From assembly GCA_037074615.1 (NCBI GenBank), contig CM073558.1:2285501-2349500 (forward strand): DNA of 64,000 nucleotides. Direction: 5' to 3'. Position 1 is the stretch's first letter. Each line of letters opens with the position of its first letter. The position numbers and the translations under genes are program-made. Below the pieces are notes generated by a model. That model saw only the letters and a list, made by a program, of their open reading frames with translations, was not told where the DNA came from and searched no databases. Positions 50,501 through 61,233 of the stretch are shown piece after piece. This DNA is from Leucaena leucocephala. Taxonomy: Eukaryota; Streptophyta; Magnoliopsida; Fabales; Fabaceae.

Positions 50501-53500
50501 TCTTCTACCCTTTATATCTTTCCTTCTTTCAGTTCTTTTGCTTTAAGATAAGGTTTCCCTTTGGGATATGCCTAGAATCCCTGATATCTCATGACAAGTT
50601 CTCTTTCTTTTTTATATTTACGGACTCAATCCTTCTTGTCACCTTTTACTCAGCAGATCATTATAATATTCCAGTTATCTTTTGTTGGGATATTCTTTAC
50701 TCAACACTGATTTGAAGGCTAGAAAGACCCTTTGATAAGTAGGGCATAGTTCTAACACCTTATTGCTGGGTGATTTTAATGGTTTGCTTGTTATAAAGAC
50801 TTAAAGCCTTTCTCTGATTGTGCCAGTAAATTGCATTCTTGCTAGTATATGTGTTGCTTAAGATTCGGTATATTCATTTTTATAAGTGTTCAGTTTCATT
50901 ATATGGTATCCAGGTCAAACTTCCTATATCTGACAGGGAGTTCAATTTAACGATCATTGCTAGACGTTCGCGGCATTATGCTGGCACCAGGTGTGCATAA
51001 CTTTTATCCCTTTGAGTTAGCCATACAGTTGATTCACTAAGGCTACAGTCTACAGCCATTCACTTTTGTTCCAGTCTACAAAATGCAAATCTTCATATCT
51101 GCACCCTTAACAGTTTGCAACAATTTCTGAGTCTTGAATGAAGTTATGGTTGCCATACTATATATGTGCTGGTTTTTCCATGCATTGTGATGTCTTGCGA
51201 AGATACTTTTTCATCATTCTTTATTCAGAATTTATTTGTCATTTTTATTTTCCTTTTTATGAAATAACACTCACTTGATTTGTATATCTTCTGGTGTAGA
51301 TATTTTAAACGAGGAGTAAATGAAAAGGGTAGAGTGGCTAATGACGTTGAGACAGAGCAGATAGTCTTTGAAAATGCTCATGATGGATGCCCCATCCAAA
51401 TAAGTTCTGTGGTGCAGATCAGGGGTTCAATCCCTCTTTTCTGGTCTCAGGAGGCTTCTCGATTGAATATAAGACCTGACATTATATGTATGATATGTAA
51501 CAATTCTCCATATTATGTCATTTTCATGTTGTATAGGTTATACTGACTTTGGTTCTTTTTCCTCAGTATCAAAGAAGGACAATAACTTTGAAGCCACAAG
51601 ACTTCATTTTGATAACCTTGTGAAGAGATATGGAAATCCAATAATCATTTTGAACTTGATTAAGGTAGGATTTTCCACAAATGCAACAAAACTTTTCATG
51701 GGATTGACACTGTTAATTTTGTTGTGTTTTGTCAACTATAGGATTTTTCCTAACTTTCTGGTTCTTCTAACTATATTCTGTTTTTAAGACCCGTGAGAAG
51801 AAGCCTCGAGAAACTATTCTCCGAGAAGAGTTTGCAAATGCTATTAGGTTCCTTAATAAGGATTTGAAAGGGGATAATCGCTTGATTTTCCTTAACTGGG
51901 ATCTGCATCAACATTCAAGATGGTAGTTTGCTCTTCCCTTGTTGTCCAACTATGTAAGTTTTTCTTGGGTGTTATTTGACATGATTAGACAACTGGTTTT
52001 AGCAGCAAAGCTTCTAATGTCTTGACACAACTGGGAAGTGTTGCTGCATATGCTTTAAGGTTAACTGGCGTCTTCTATGGTGAAGTAATTCCAATTCCAA
52101 GTCCAGAGCGATTGCTACAATACTCCTTCTCAGAGTAAGTATTATAACAGCACATTTTAACTTTATTCATTCATGCCCTTTATTTTATACTGTGTCTACG
52201 ATTGAAGTGCGTGGTGCGCTTGTTTCTCCTTTATAGGCAATCAGAATTGACAATATTTTCCCGACTTTACATGTATCTGCTTTCGGACTAGTTCCTATAG
52301 GGAAAAACCTGAATTTTTGTTGGGCCTTAATATGCTTTCGATTTATATGCATCATCGTTCGATGTTTAGTTGAAAACGCAGGTTGAAATTTTTCTTTAAT
52401 ATTTCACTTTCTGATGCATTTCCCTTGCATGGATGCATCTGCGGTATATTTGTTAAATAAGATGCATAACTGGATGAATTTATTGTAAAAGAATTCCCAG
52501 GAATTTTCCTGTCAGTGCATTACGACGCAGGACAACTGTTTTGCCTAGCAACACTTTCTATTAGTCAAATAAATGAACTGTCTAATGCAATGCATGATAA
52601 TAATTATATTTCTGATTTTGGATTCAATGTAATGCAGGAATAAAAATATCAGCGATCAGTGTGTGTCGGAACAAATTATCAATGAGGAGACAGCTGATGG
52701 ACCAGTAGAAGCTGACAATTATTATTGTAACATTGAACTGCACAGAGATTACAGGGTCAAACCTCAGATGTTTCAAACAGGGGTCTTAAGAACTAATTGT
52801 ATAGATTGTTTAGATCGCACCAATGTTGCCCAATTTACTTATGGACTACAAGCGCTTGGATGTCAGCTACAAGCTTTAGGACTTATGGAATCTTCACACA
52901 TAGACCTTGACAACCCTTTGGCAAAAGAGTTAATGGCAGCCTATGAGTCTATGGGTGATACATTAGCACTTCAATATGGTGGTTCTGCAGCTCACAATAA
53001 GGTATTCTTTGTAACATTTAAAGTTTATGGGTTATGAAAATAGCGTTAGATTAGAAGCCAAAATGATTTTGTTTAATGTCTAGTATATGCACTTATGCCA
53101 GCAAACTGATAATCCCCGGGATAGTAATGTAAGTTTTCCAACGTAAGGTTTATCTTTGCACACAATTTCAGATGCTTATTTCCAAGTAAATTGAATTGCT
53201 CGAGTTACTATAGATTCCTTAATTTACATGTATGGAAATGAAAGCCTAAACAACTCTGCAGCGGTGTGCTGTGGATAGATTTTACCTTGCCTTTTAACTT
53301 GTGGAGTTGACGGTCTTTTGTTGATAATGGAGCAGTGTAATTGCTGTAGACCATGAAAATTTCTCCAGGCTATTGACCTTGAAATTTAGACGGTCATGAG
53401 TACTTGTCCTGTTTGTCTAGTAAAAAACTTTGGCCGGATTTTAATGCTTCCTTATTTGAACATTTTGCACTTGGTCCTGCCGTACAGATATTTTCAGAGA

Positions 53501-55862
53501 AAAGAGGTCAATGGAAGGCAGCAACGCAATCTCAGGAATTTCTTAGAACCCTACAGCGTTATTATAATAACACCTACTTGGATGGTGACAAACAAAAAGC
53601 AATTAACATGTAAGTTTTTTGCGGTACTTACATGATAATGCGGCTACAGGACCACCAAGCTATGAATGTATCCTAGTTGTGTTAGAATAAAACGTTTGAC
53701 CTCTTAATTTACTGCTTATGTTGCCCAGATTCTTGGGGCATTTTCAGCCACAAAAGGGAAAGCCAGCATTGTGGGAGCTAGATTCAGATCAGCATGTTCA
53801 TGTTGGCAGGCATGGTCCTTTTTTATGTGCTGACGATGTTAGGTACAGAGTTTGACTTTTGATGCATACCTGTTTCTTTCTTCCATTCCATTTAACATGG
53901 CTTTTCAGTGGTGGCTTATTCTGATCAAACAAATGGTCTATAAAAAGAAAGACAAGAAACTGAAACCTACCAATATATGCTATATTTAACCATTTAAGTT
54001 CTTAGATTTGCTCCTTTTATGTGCTTTGCTACATCTGCTTTTTTCCCCAGCTTAATCATCATATTGAAAATACCAGCCAAGCACAATGATGAAAGTTGAT
54101 AATATTGTGATTTAATGAATACTATTGGGAAAGAAGTTCCATTGCAAATACATTTTGCATGTATGAATGACATAATTGAATACTAGTTGTATATCCTTTA
54201 TTTGTCTCTTCAACTATTACTCTCTAAAAAGTCTTTTTGGTAGATCAACTTTTAAAAGATCGCTATCAGCTGGAAATATTCCCCGTGGAAATGATGCAAC
54301 AATCAGGAACATTAATGTTGGGCGTAATCACCCCTCTTCTGAAAAAACAGTTGGCCATTGTCTTTCGGAGTCTACTCCAGATATTTTCACATGTGGAAGT
54401 GATCTTTGTCACTGCAGGTATGGTTAAATTACATTTCAGATGCTATGTATGTAGTGTTGTGGCTGTTTACATCATGTATTGGAGATTTGGGGTAAGGCTG
54501 ACCAATGTCTATCTGTTAAATGCAACTACTGAAATTCTGAAAACCGAAGTTCCTTTTGGAAATTAAGTAGCATGATCTGAATTTTCAAAAGGATGGTTTG
54601 TTTTTCAAAATAAGGAAAGAGGAAGAGTTGGGGAAAAGTTAATGAATCACTTTTGAACCTAGTTGAGTGCATCATTAAAATTTCATTGAAGCTTTAAATT
54701 CTATGCATATTAGGAGCACCTCGTAGCGATGGTAGGCAGACTTAGTTTTGAATCCATGGTTCAATAGATTGCATTTCTTTATATTTGTCATGTGAATGAA
54801 GCGGTGAAAGCTGGTTGGTAAATGCTTAAATGCCCTACTTAGAAACAGATATTAAGGACTAATATCCATAATCTTATAAATTGATGCGGACTTTTTTGGT
54901 TTGTATATGTAAGGAAACCTCAGAAAGCAGAGTAATAAATGGCTGCCTGAGCAGTTTCCCGGATAACAAAAGCTTCAATTTGATATTTAATGAGTGATTA
55001 TTTTCCGTACTCTACCTGTCAAATGAAATATTGTTATGTAAACCAAATAAAAACGAGAAATGGCCAAGCAGTATGGTGACAGTGATATAAAATGCAAAGT
55101 ATTTTAGATGCCTTATCATGAAAACCATCCAAATCCTTTTAACTGATGCTAATATCTTACAGGCAGATATATAAAAGAATTCTTGAGGAATGGTGTGATG
55201 AAAATGGTCATATTTGTTATGATGAACATGGAGACGCTTGCGACTGGTCAAATTTCCTTGATCTTGATGGGCTCTCTTCTTCTGGAAATTCTTGTGAAGA
55301 GGAATTACTTGAAAGGTAGTTCTTGTGATAGTACTATGCATTTTACTTTGCCACAGGACGAGTTAAAAGGCTGCTTTCATCAGTTATTATAATAATATGT
55401 TATATTATTGCTAACTTTCTCTTTTTCTTGTTTGAGTAAATTATTCATGAGAATTTTGCCAACCTTGTTGATGGTAGTTAATAGATTGGAGCCCGTCTTT
55501 CGAGTTCAATTTCTGTTGATGACTGGAAACTGATACTCATGGCTACAGGTTAACCAGCATCTCGTCAGAGAATATTGTGAATGAACTAAGAACTGAAACA
55601 ACCGCGTCTGCAAGTGAATCAGGATCCAGTAAGAAGGTCAGTATATGTTATGCTATTGCCAGAATGTAGAATCAGATTATTTGGTTTTATTTAGAAAAAG
55701 ATTTATGCCAATAAGAATCCCGATTAGGAATTACACTAATTCTGTTATTAATGAAATATGTTTCAGGAGAGGAAGCAGAGTGGAGAAGAGCTGAAAGAAG
55801 AAGCAGAACACGCAGAGACTTTCGCAAACTGGGTAAATAATGGGGAGATGCTGTTTGTTTAA
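47522..55862 (+). CDS. SAC: SAC-domain phosphoinositide phosphatase (plant SAC1-5 group)
   Basis: Sixteen coding exons join in phase to 810 residues: 47522-47620, 48965-49169, 49360-49525, 50154-50379, 50914-50990, 51300-51487, 51567-51664, 51789-51922, 52006-52134, 52638-53001, 53488-53609, 53729-53842, 54244-54417, 55163-55315, 55549-55636 and 55767-55862. All introns are GT-AG. The N-terminus (YMQKFSLYETRSKFYMIGRD) and YYMLIITKRRKIGIICGH match plant FIG4-like SAC proteins. The catalytic P-loop RTNCIDCLDRTN has the CX5R motif with Cys495 and Arg501. The C-terminal third after about residue 600 is hydrophilic with Cys and Ser-rich stretches. Known family role: removal of the 5-phosphate from PI(3,5)P2; Arabidopsis SAC2-5 act at the vacuolar membrane and SAC1 in cell-wall and secretory traffic. 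Which paralogue this is cannot be decided. The final exon could instead be spliced at aactgg/gtaaat, but no better downstream exon is evident. Intact throughout. Confidence 0.95.
47883..47974 (+). repeat. 46-bp tandem duplication in SAC intron 1
   Basis: Units 47883-47928 and 47929-47974 differ at a single base (ctgctcgat versus ctgcttgat). This is a recent local duplication inside the first coding intron. Confidence 0.95.
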
Positions 55863-56827
55863 GTCACAGTTATATTCTAATCATCAGCTAAATATACCTC
55901 ATCCGAAGGATGTGGATTTCTGTACAGAGGAAATAAAGATAGTAACATCCAAAAAGCAAACATCCCAACCCCAGCCTGATTTTGTTGGGGTTCATACAGC
56001 AGTTTCAAGTCATAGTTTTGACCCATTATAGCAAAGCATCACATAGAGGAGGTACAAATTACATCATCTGATTGGCAGTAGGCGATTACTTCTCTCAATC
56101 TCTCTATCCATAGTTACTCCAAATAAGGCAAAATCTCCAACCCCTGTATATATTTTCCATGAGGCAAAAAAAAAAAAATCCCTGATGGAGCTGCTTAGAT
56201 TAACTGGTTAAGCACTTTGTATATATAAACATGCTGACTGGTTTTCAGTTGGGCGTCTAGTATTGTTAAACAATCCAAACTGCCAGGATCAGTTATCATT
56301 TATTAGAGTTTAAGTAGTTCATGGTTTACCTAACATAGATTAGATAGTTTGTTTCCTATATTTTGTAGGCGAAATAGATATAGTGAATGATTTGAGCTGC
56401 ATCAAAGATAAACATTATCCGTAAGAAGTATTCTATTTGTACATTTCCCTCGTATAAGTCAAATCCTTCCCAAAGAAATTCGTAAGATCAGCTAGGTGGT
56501 TGTTTATAGGAGGGAAGACATGACCTTTATATAGTAACAAGATGTTATGATAAAATATGAACTAAAACTTAATTCCAAATTGCATTCCTAATAATTTGTG
56601 AGTTACCAAATAATTTCTTTTAAAGTAATCACTCGTAGAGCGTATCCAACAGATTTAAGCATAAAAACTAGCCACTTTGTTTCGCATATCAATGAAAGCA
56701 TCTTCTTAAAAAAGCTAGAATGGAGTTGGAGGATTGATCGAAGTGAAGCCTCTTAAAGAAATAGTGAAGTTCAGGCAGAGAATCCTTTTGAATTTAAATG
56801 CTCATCATCGAAAGTAAAAAAAATGTA
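55863..56827. other. 3' flank of the SAC gene
   Basis: Likely 3' UTR followed by intergenic DNA. The open frame 55840-56031 overlaps the last exon out of frame and is not a gene. No clear AATAAA; plant genes often use variants. Confidence 0.5.
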
Positions 56828-56835
56828 AACCAATG

Positions 56836-57085
56836 GTCATCCAATCAATCATCTATTTAAAGCGTAATTAATCTTTAAGTAATATTTTATTATAATTTTA
56901 ATCATTACGCTTAGAAAGACATCTTAACTCCTATATATTTAAATTTATGCATAAGGGTAATAGACAATTTATCCTATCCAACATTAGTATCGTCTAAGAG
57001 GAAGGATGATTTTACTCTACTATTAGATCGTAGATGAGTCTAACTATTTTTTAAAAAATTTTGTATTTAAAATAAAATAAATAAC
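56836..57085 (+). mobile_element. Diverged SINE-like element, family B
   Basis: It aligns by eye with 36639-36905 over almost its whole length. Shared landmarks in order are ctatttaaag, a ttttattat-like block, gcttag, ctaactc/taactcc, agggtaata, gacatt/aacatt, gaggaagg, gattttat/gatttta, ggatcgt/agatcgt, gagccc/gagtct and ttttgta. Short direct repeats AACCAATG flank it at 56828-56835 and 57086-57093. Confidence 0.6.
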
Positions 57086-57093
57086 AACCAATG

Positions 57094-57652
57094 AAGATTG
57101 AGTCAAACGGAAGAAGTGAGTCTCTCACAATCTGACAGATTTAAGTTTAAATCTCCGTTAAAAGATATACTTACATTTAATGTCTAATAATACCTTGGTA
57201 GGATGATACCTATGTTTAGCAAAAAAGAATAAAAATCAATATTAATCAAAATGCATCTATCCAAAATTTATCCAACCATATTCTATCCAAACGGTTTTTT
57301 TGTGAGAAATTATTGCTAGTGTTAATCAAGTATATTTAAATTTACATATCCTAAAATAAGAATTAATATTTCGAAAATTATAAATAATTTTGGCTAAACA
57401 AATTCATGGCAAATAAATTTGTTCATTTTTTTAATAGGAAAGGAGGTGTAACCAGCCACGTGGAGGTGCGCGAACCCTCTACCTCCACCATACATGGGTC
57501 CTACCTTGCCACTAGGACAATGCACTATATACAAAATAAAAGGGATCTATGAAGAATCCTCACCTAAGAAAGAAAACAGCTAATCCAGATTTCAATTGTT
57601 GGGACAGAAAGAACGAAGCAAACAAAGGGTACAAAATTGGAGCGCCAATAAT
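57094..57652. other. Intergenic
   Basis: 57094-57240 contains agatttaagtttaaatctcc, a B-box-like string, and an A-rich end, so it may be a further unrelated SINE; no duplication was found. A G-box (ccacgtgg) lies near 57457. No gene recognised. Confidence 0.4.
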
Positions 57653-59533
57653 TCACTCAAAATATTCCCAGCCAGCAGCAGGAACAGATTCAACCGCAGG
57701 GCAGGTTCTCCCCAATCTCCAGCAACTACACAGAGAAAACTTAGTTTTAGAACAACGCGATCTAAATTTTCATAGAAAAGTATGCTCTTCAACAGCAATA
57801 AGAGACTTTCTTTTTTTAGGGGTGGTCTTTTATAGCATGTTGCAGCATTCGAATTAACTAGATTCCACTAAGATATTCATACTCAAATTGGAAAAGCAGA
57901 ACCCTATTAAGAACAAACCGTATGATATAACTTAACTCTGCCAAGCATTATTATTGCTATAAAAACCACATAGTATAAGATCAAAATAAAGTCAGCTTTT
58001 TACCAGCTTCTGGGGTCCAGTTGACAGCAGGAAAGCCACCGATAGCAGCAGCATTGAAGTCCTAGATGGCATAGTCTTGGACAGGAGCTGCTTCATCCTC
58101 CTCTTGTTGCTTAGCCTCTTCTGGTTCTCTATAGAAGAATAAATCCACCTGCACAAAACAAGATTTAGAGGCAACTAAATCTCTAAATGAGAACTGCAAA
58201 ATATGCTTATTTCTGCTAAGTGTCAAAACTCATTCTCCGGTTCTAGCACAAGCGAATTTGTGGCCTGTTCACATTGCAGATTTCTAAAAACAGCCTGCAC
58301 CCTCCTAAAGGCTATTATAAATCACAAAGAAGAAAATAATTTACCATGACATCCCACTTATGCCCTGGACGAATGGTTCCGCGCATCTGCAAAACCATCC
58401 TTGCTAGAAGCCAAAAGAGACAACAATGCTATGCTTGCCCTTATTATTGGCAGGAATCCCAATGTCAACATATCCCATAGGAGAATCAGTGTCACAGAAC
58501 GCAATAGTTGGTATATTTCCAAGAGCAGCTTCCTCAATAGGCTGCACATGCAAGTCAACAACACCATAAGCAAATGCATTCTCAAAGTCCAAACGAGACA
58601 TCAACAGTGATAAATCATTTCAATGACACTTGTTTCTCCTATGAGAGCCAACAACCTGATGATCTGTTCTTGGATCAGTAAGAATGAGAAGACGAGGCTC
58701 ATTATAAGAGGTCTGCAGCTGATTAGTGAATGTTCCTGGAGTGTGCCTTCCTGCAATTGCATGGGCGCCAGTGTACTGAGCAAACTTAAGAACTGCTCTC
58801 TGACCATAAGGTCTTGCCGACTGAACAATAATATCCTGAGGGTTTTCGATGGCAACAATGACCCTGGCGGCAAGCTGGAGCTTCTCCCATGTCTTCCCGA
58901 GATTAATAATATAAATACCTGATCAACGGGAAAAACAAATTCATCAAAACTTAAAAAGTTCACAGTTCTTCAGTAACAAGACCTGGACAAAGTCCACACG
59001 CCTACATTATTGAGAAACTAAATTCAAAGCGAAAATTCCAAAAGGCATATAAAATTTGCACCCATACTGTGAACTTCTCTGTTTGTGGGAAGTATATAAA
59101 TTTGCAAACAACTCAAGTACTAGCTAATCGCCAATGACAATTCCATGGTACAAGAAGTATAATGCTATTAAATTACGCTATGAATGTGCTTAAACATAAG
59201 TTATTCTCTTTTAAATGTCCTCTCTTGTGCTCTAATATGAACGTATCATACTAATGAACATGTTTTGGATGTAAAGCAATCGCCATTCATTCGACTTTCC
59301 TAGCGGATTACAAGGCAATTTGATCCCTCTCATTGGTCCAAACAAACACAACGCATGATTCAAGTTTCAAGGCGTCGCTCCCCATCGTTGCGTCGCTTGA
59401 AGACATAACGCTCCATCTGGAAATCACAATTTTTGGTTGCCAGATGGACATCGGCGGCCAACATCATTTGGATGTCAGCCTCCTTCTGCGACAACTGGCG
59501 AGGCGACGCGGCGGCTGCGGTTGCTGAGGCCAT
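57653..59533 (-). pseudogene. RPSA: 40S ribosomal protein SA (uS2) pseudogene, introns retained
   Basis: Minus-strand exons can be placed at 59533-59383, 58918-58656, 58541-58345, 58148-about 57990 and 57725-57653. They match uS2, the SA/p40 protein of the 40S subunit: LSQKEADIQMMLAADVHLAT, YVFKRRNDG, IYIINLGKTWEKLQLAARV, VQSARPYGQRAVLKFAQYTG, TDPRTDHQ, FCDTDSPMGYVDIGIPANNK and a VPAAGWE end. Four lesions are visible. The exon 1 donor reads GG instead of GT (59382-59381). Exon 3 is one base short, with a frameshift near 58421-58427 just after GKHSI. A TAG falls in exon 4 at 58064-58062. A base is missing in the C run of exon 5. Because introns are present it arose by DNA duplication, not retroposition. 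A working uS2 gene must exist elsewhere. Confidence 0.85.
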
Positions 59534-59622
59534 GGCTCTGAGAACAATATTGGTATGATGCTGCCCTCTGAAGCTACAAGGCCGTGAAAAATGGCGGGGA
59601 TTTTCAGGGATCAAGGTGGTGT

Positions 59623-60242
59623 AGAGGTGGCAATACGGGCAATCCCCGGATACGGGTTAATCTGAAAGCGGGCCGAATTTAACCGGCCCACTTTTAGGCG
59701 GGTTGGTGTTAGCCCGCCATGGTGGGTTGGCGGGTTGGCGCCATTTTTTTTAATTAATTATTTATTTTTTTAAAAAAATATTTTTATATATATTTTTTTA
59801 AAAAATATTTTTATATATATATTTTTTAAAAAATAATTTATATGTATCAATATTAATTGGATTCAAAGTATGATCTAAAATTATCAAAATATTTATTTTT
59901 TTAACTTTATCACTATCCATATATAAATCTGTCACAAGTAAAATAATAATAAAATAAAATATATATTTAAAGAAATGACTTGATAAGATAAAGTTAGTAT
60001 AAATTAAGTATAATGTAAATTTTAATTTGGTTAAAACTCTAAAATTAATAAAGTATAATATAAATAATAAAAATTTAAAAATTTATAAAAAAAAAAGCGG
60101 GCTAACCCGCCAACCCGGCGGGTTAGCCCGCCGTGGGTTCGGGCTTGGCGGGTGCGGGTCAAAAAGATCCACACCAAAATGGGTTGCCAATTACTCGCCA
60201 TAAAATGGCGGGTTGGCGGGTTGGGCCCAAATTCCCAACTCT
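59623..60242. mobile_element. Mutator-like MITE with perfect 10-bp target-site duplication
   Basis: Direct repeats AAGGTGGTGT flank it at 59613-59622 and 60243-60252. The termini form an imperfect inverted repeat: left AGAGGTGGCAATACGGGC, right (reverse complement) AGAGTTGGGAATTTGGGC, 14 of 18 identical. Both subterminal regions are GC-rich with repeated gcgggtt/aacccgc motifs, and the middle (59745-60090) is extremely AT-rich. A 9-11 base duplication points to the Mutator superfamily. No transposase. The insertion lies 90 bases upstream of the uS2 pseudogene's ATG. Confidence 0.82.
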
Positions 60243-60252
60243 AAGGTGGTGT

Positions 60253-61012
60253 ACCGGGTCCTTCCACATAAAAAATAGGGAGAAAACACCTACCAACTTT
60301 TTTTTTATCTAAACATTTTTTAAAACAAAATCTACTAAATGATACTAATATGATGCAGAAAGCCAATTGTATATTAGCTTTAAGTATAAAATTAAATATT
60401 TATGAGTTAAAATATTTTTTTAAATTCTATAATTAGAATTAAAATAAAATAATATTTTCTATAGAATATATTCCAAAGATTTAGGCTAGCCTATTGGGCC
60501 TTGATGAAACTGCGGACTATTTGGATCTTGACCCATAAAAGCCCAATAGTTTTATATGGATATGTACTCTCTAAACAATTGGTCCTTAGCTGTTCAACAA
60601 GGGCTCTATGAGAGACAACACGATATTTTAGCATATTGGCCTCGTATAACAAAAAAAGAAGAAGAAGCGCCTCTTGATGTACAAATTATTGAACCATAGT
60701 GTGGCGAGATATTTTGGGATCTTCGCTTTCTGGGGTTGATATAATTTTCTTCTTTATATAGTTTATTATTATTTTAGTTTTAATTCTTATAATTTTAAAT
60801 TATAGATTTTAATTTCTCAAATTTATTTTTACCTCATATTACTTCCTATATTTTAATAAAAATTTATACTATTATACCTCTTGATAAACTAAAATTAAAG
60901 TAAGAATAAACTATAAGTATAAAATATTATATTAGTCCCATTTTATTTTATAATATGTGATTGATTTGGGTTTAGAGCTCTCTTATTATATTAAAAAAAC
61001 ATGATATTTGAG
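60253..61012. other. Intergenic
   Basis: No gene recognised. 60480-60720 is less AT-rich with GGGCC/GCCCA strings but shows no coding pattern. Confidence 0.5.
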
Positions 61013-61027
61013 GATGGGGACAATTAT

Positions 61028-61218
61028 TTTTTTTTGTGTAAAAAATTTAGATGGGTTCGGTACTAATCATCTACTAAAATCATGATATAATCTTAAGACT
61101 CAGAGAATATTTACAGATAACTTATGAGATTACCTATTAAATAAATTTTTATAATAATAATTGAAATTAAACACATATATGTATAAGATATAAATTTATT
61201 TTTTAACTTTTATTGGTA
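61028..61218 (-). mobile_element. SINE-like element, family A (antisense), with 15-bp target-site duplication
   Basis: The 191-base element is flanked by perfect direct repeats GATGGGGACAATTAT at 61013-61027 and 61219-61233. Its tail appears as a T run at the low-coordinate end. The reverse complement starts with accaataaaagttaaaaaa and contains taggtaatctcataagtta, matching the 31395-31591 copy along its length. Confidence 0.78.
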
Positions 61219-61233
61219 GATGGGGACAATTAT

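Noticed and set aside
58601..58963. 120-codon minus-strand open frame
   Set aside because: Out-of-frame shadow of exon 2 of the uS2 pseudogene.
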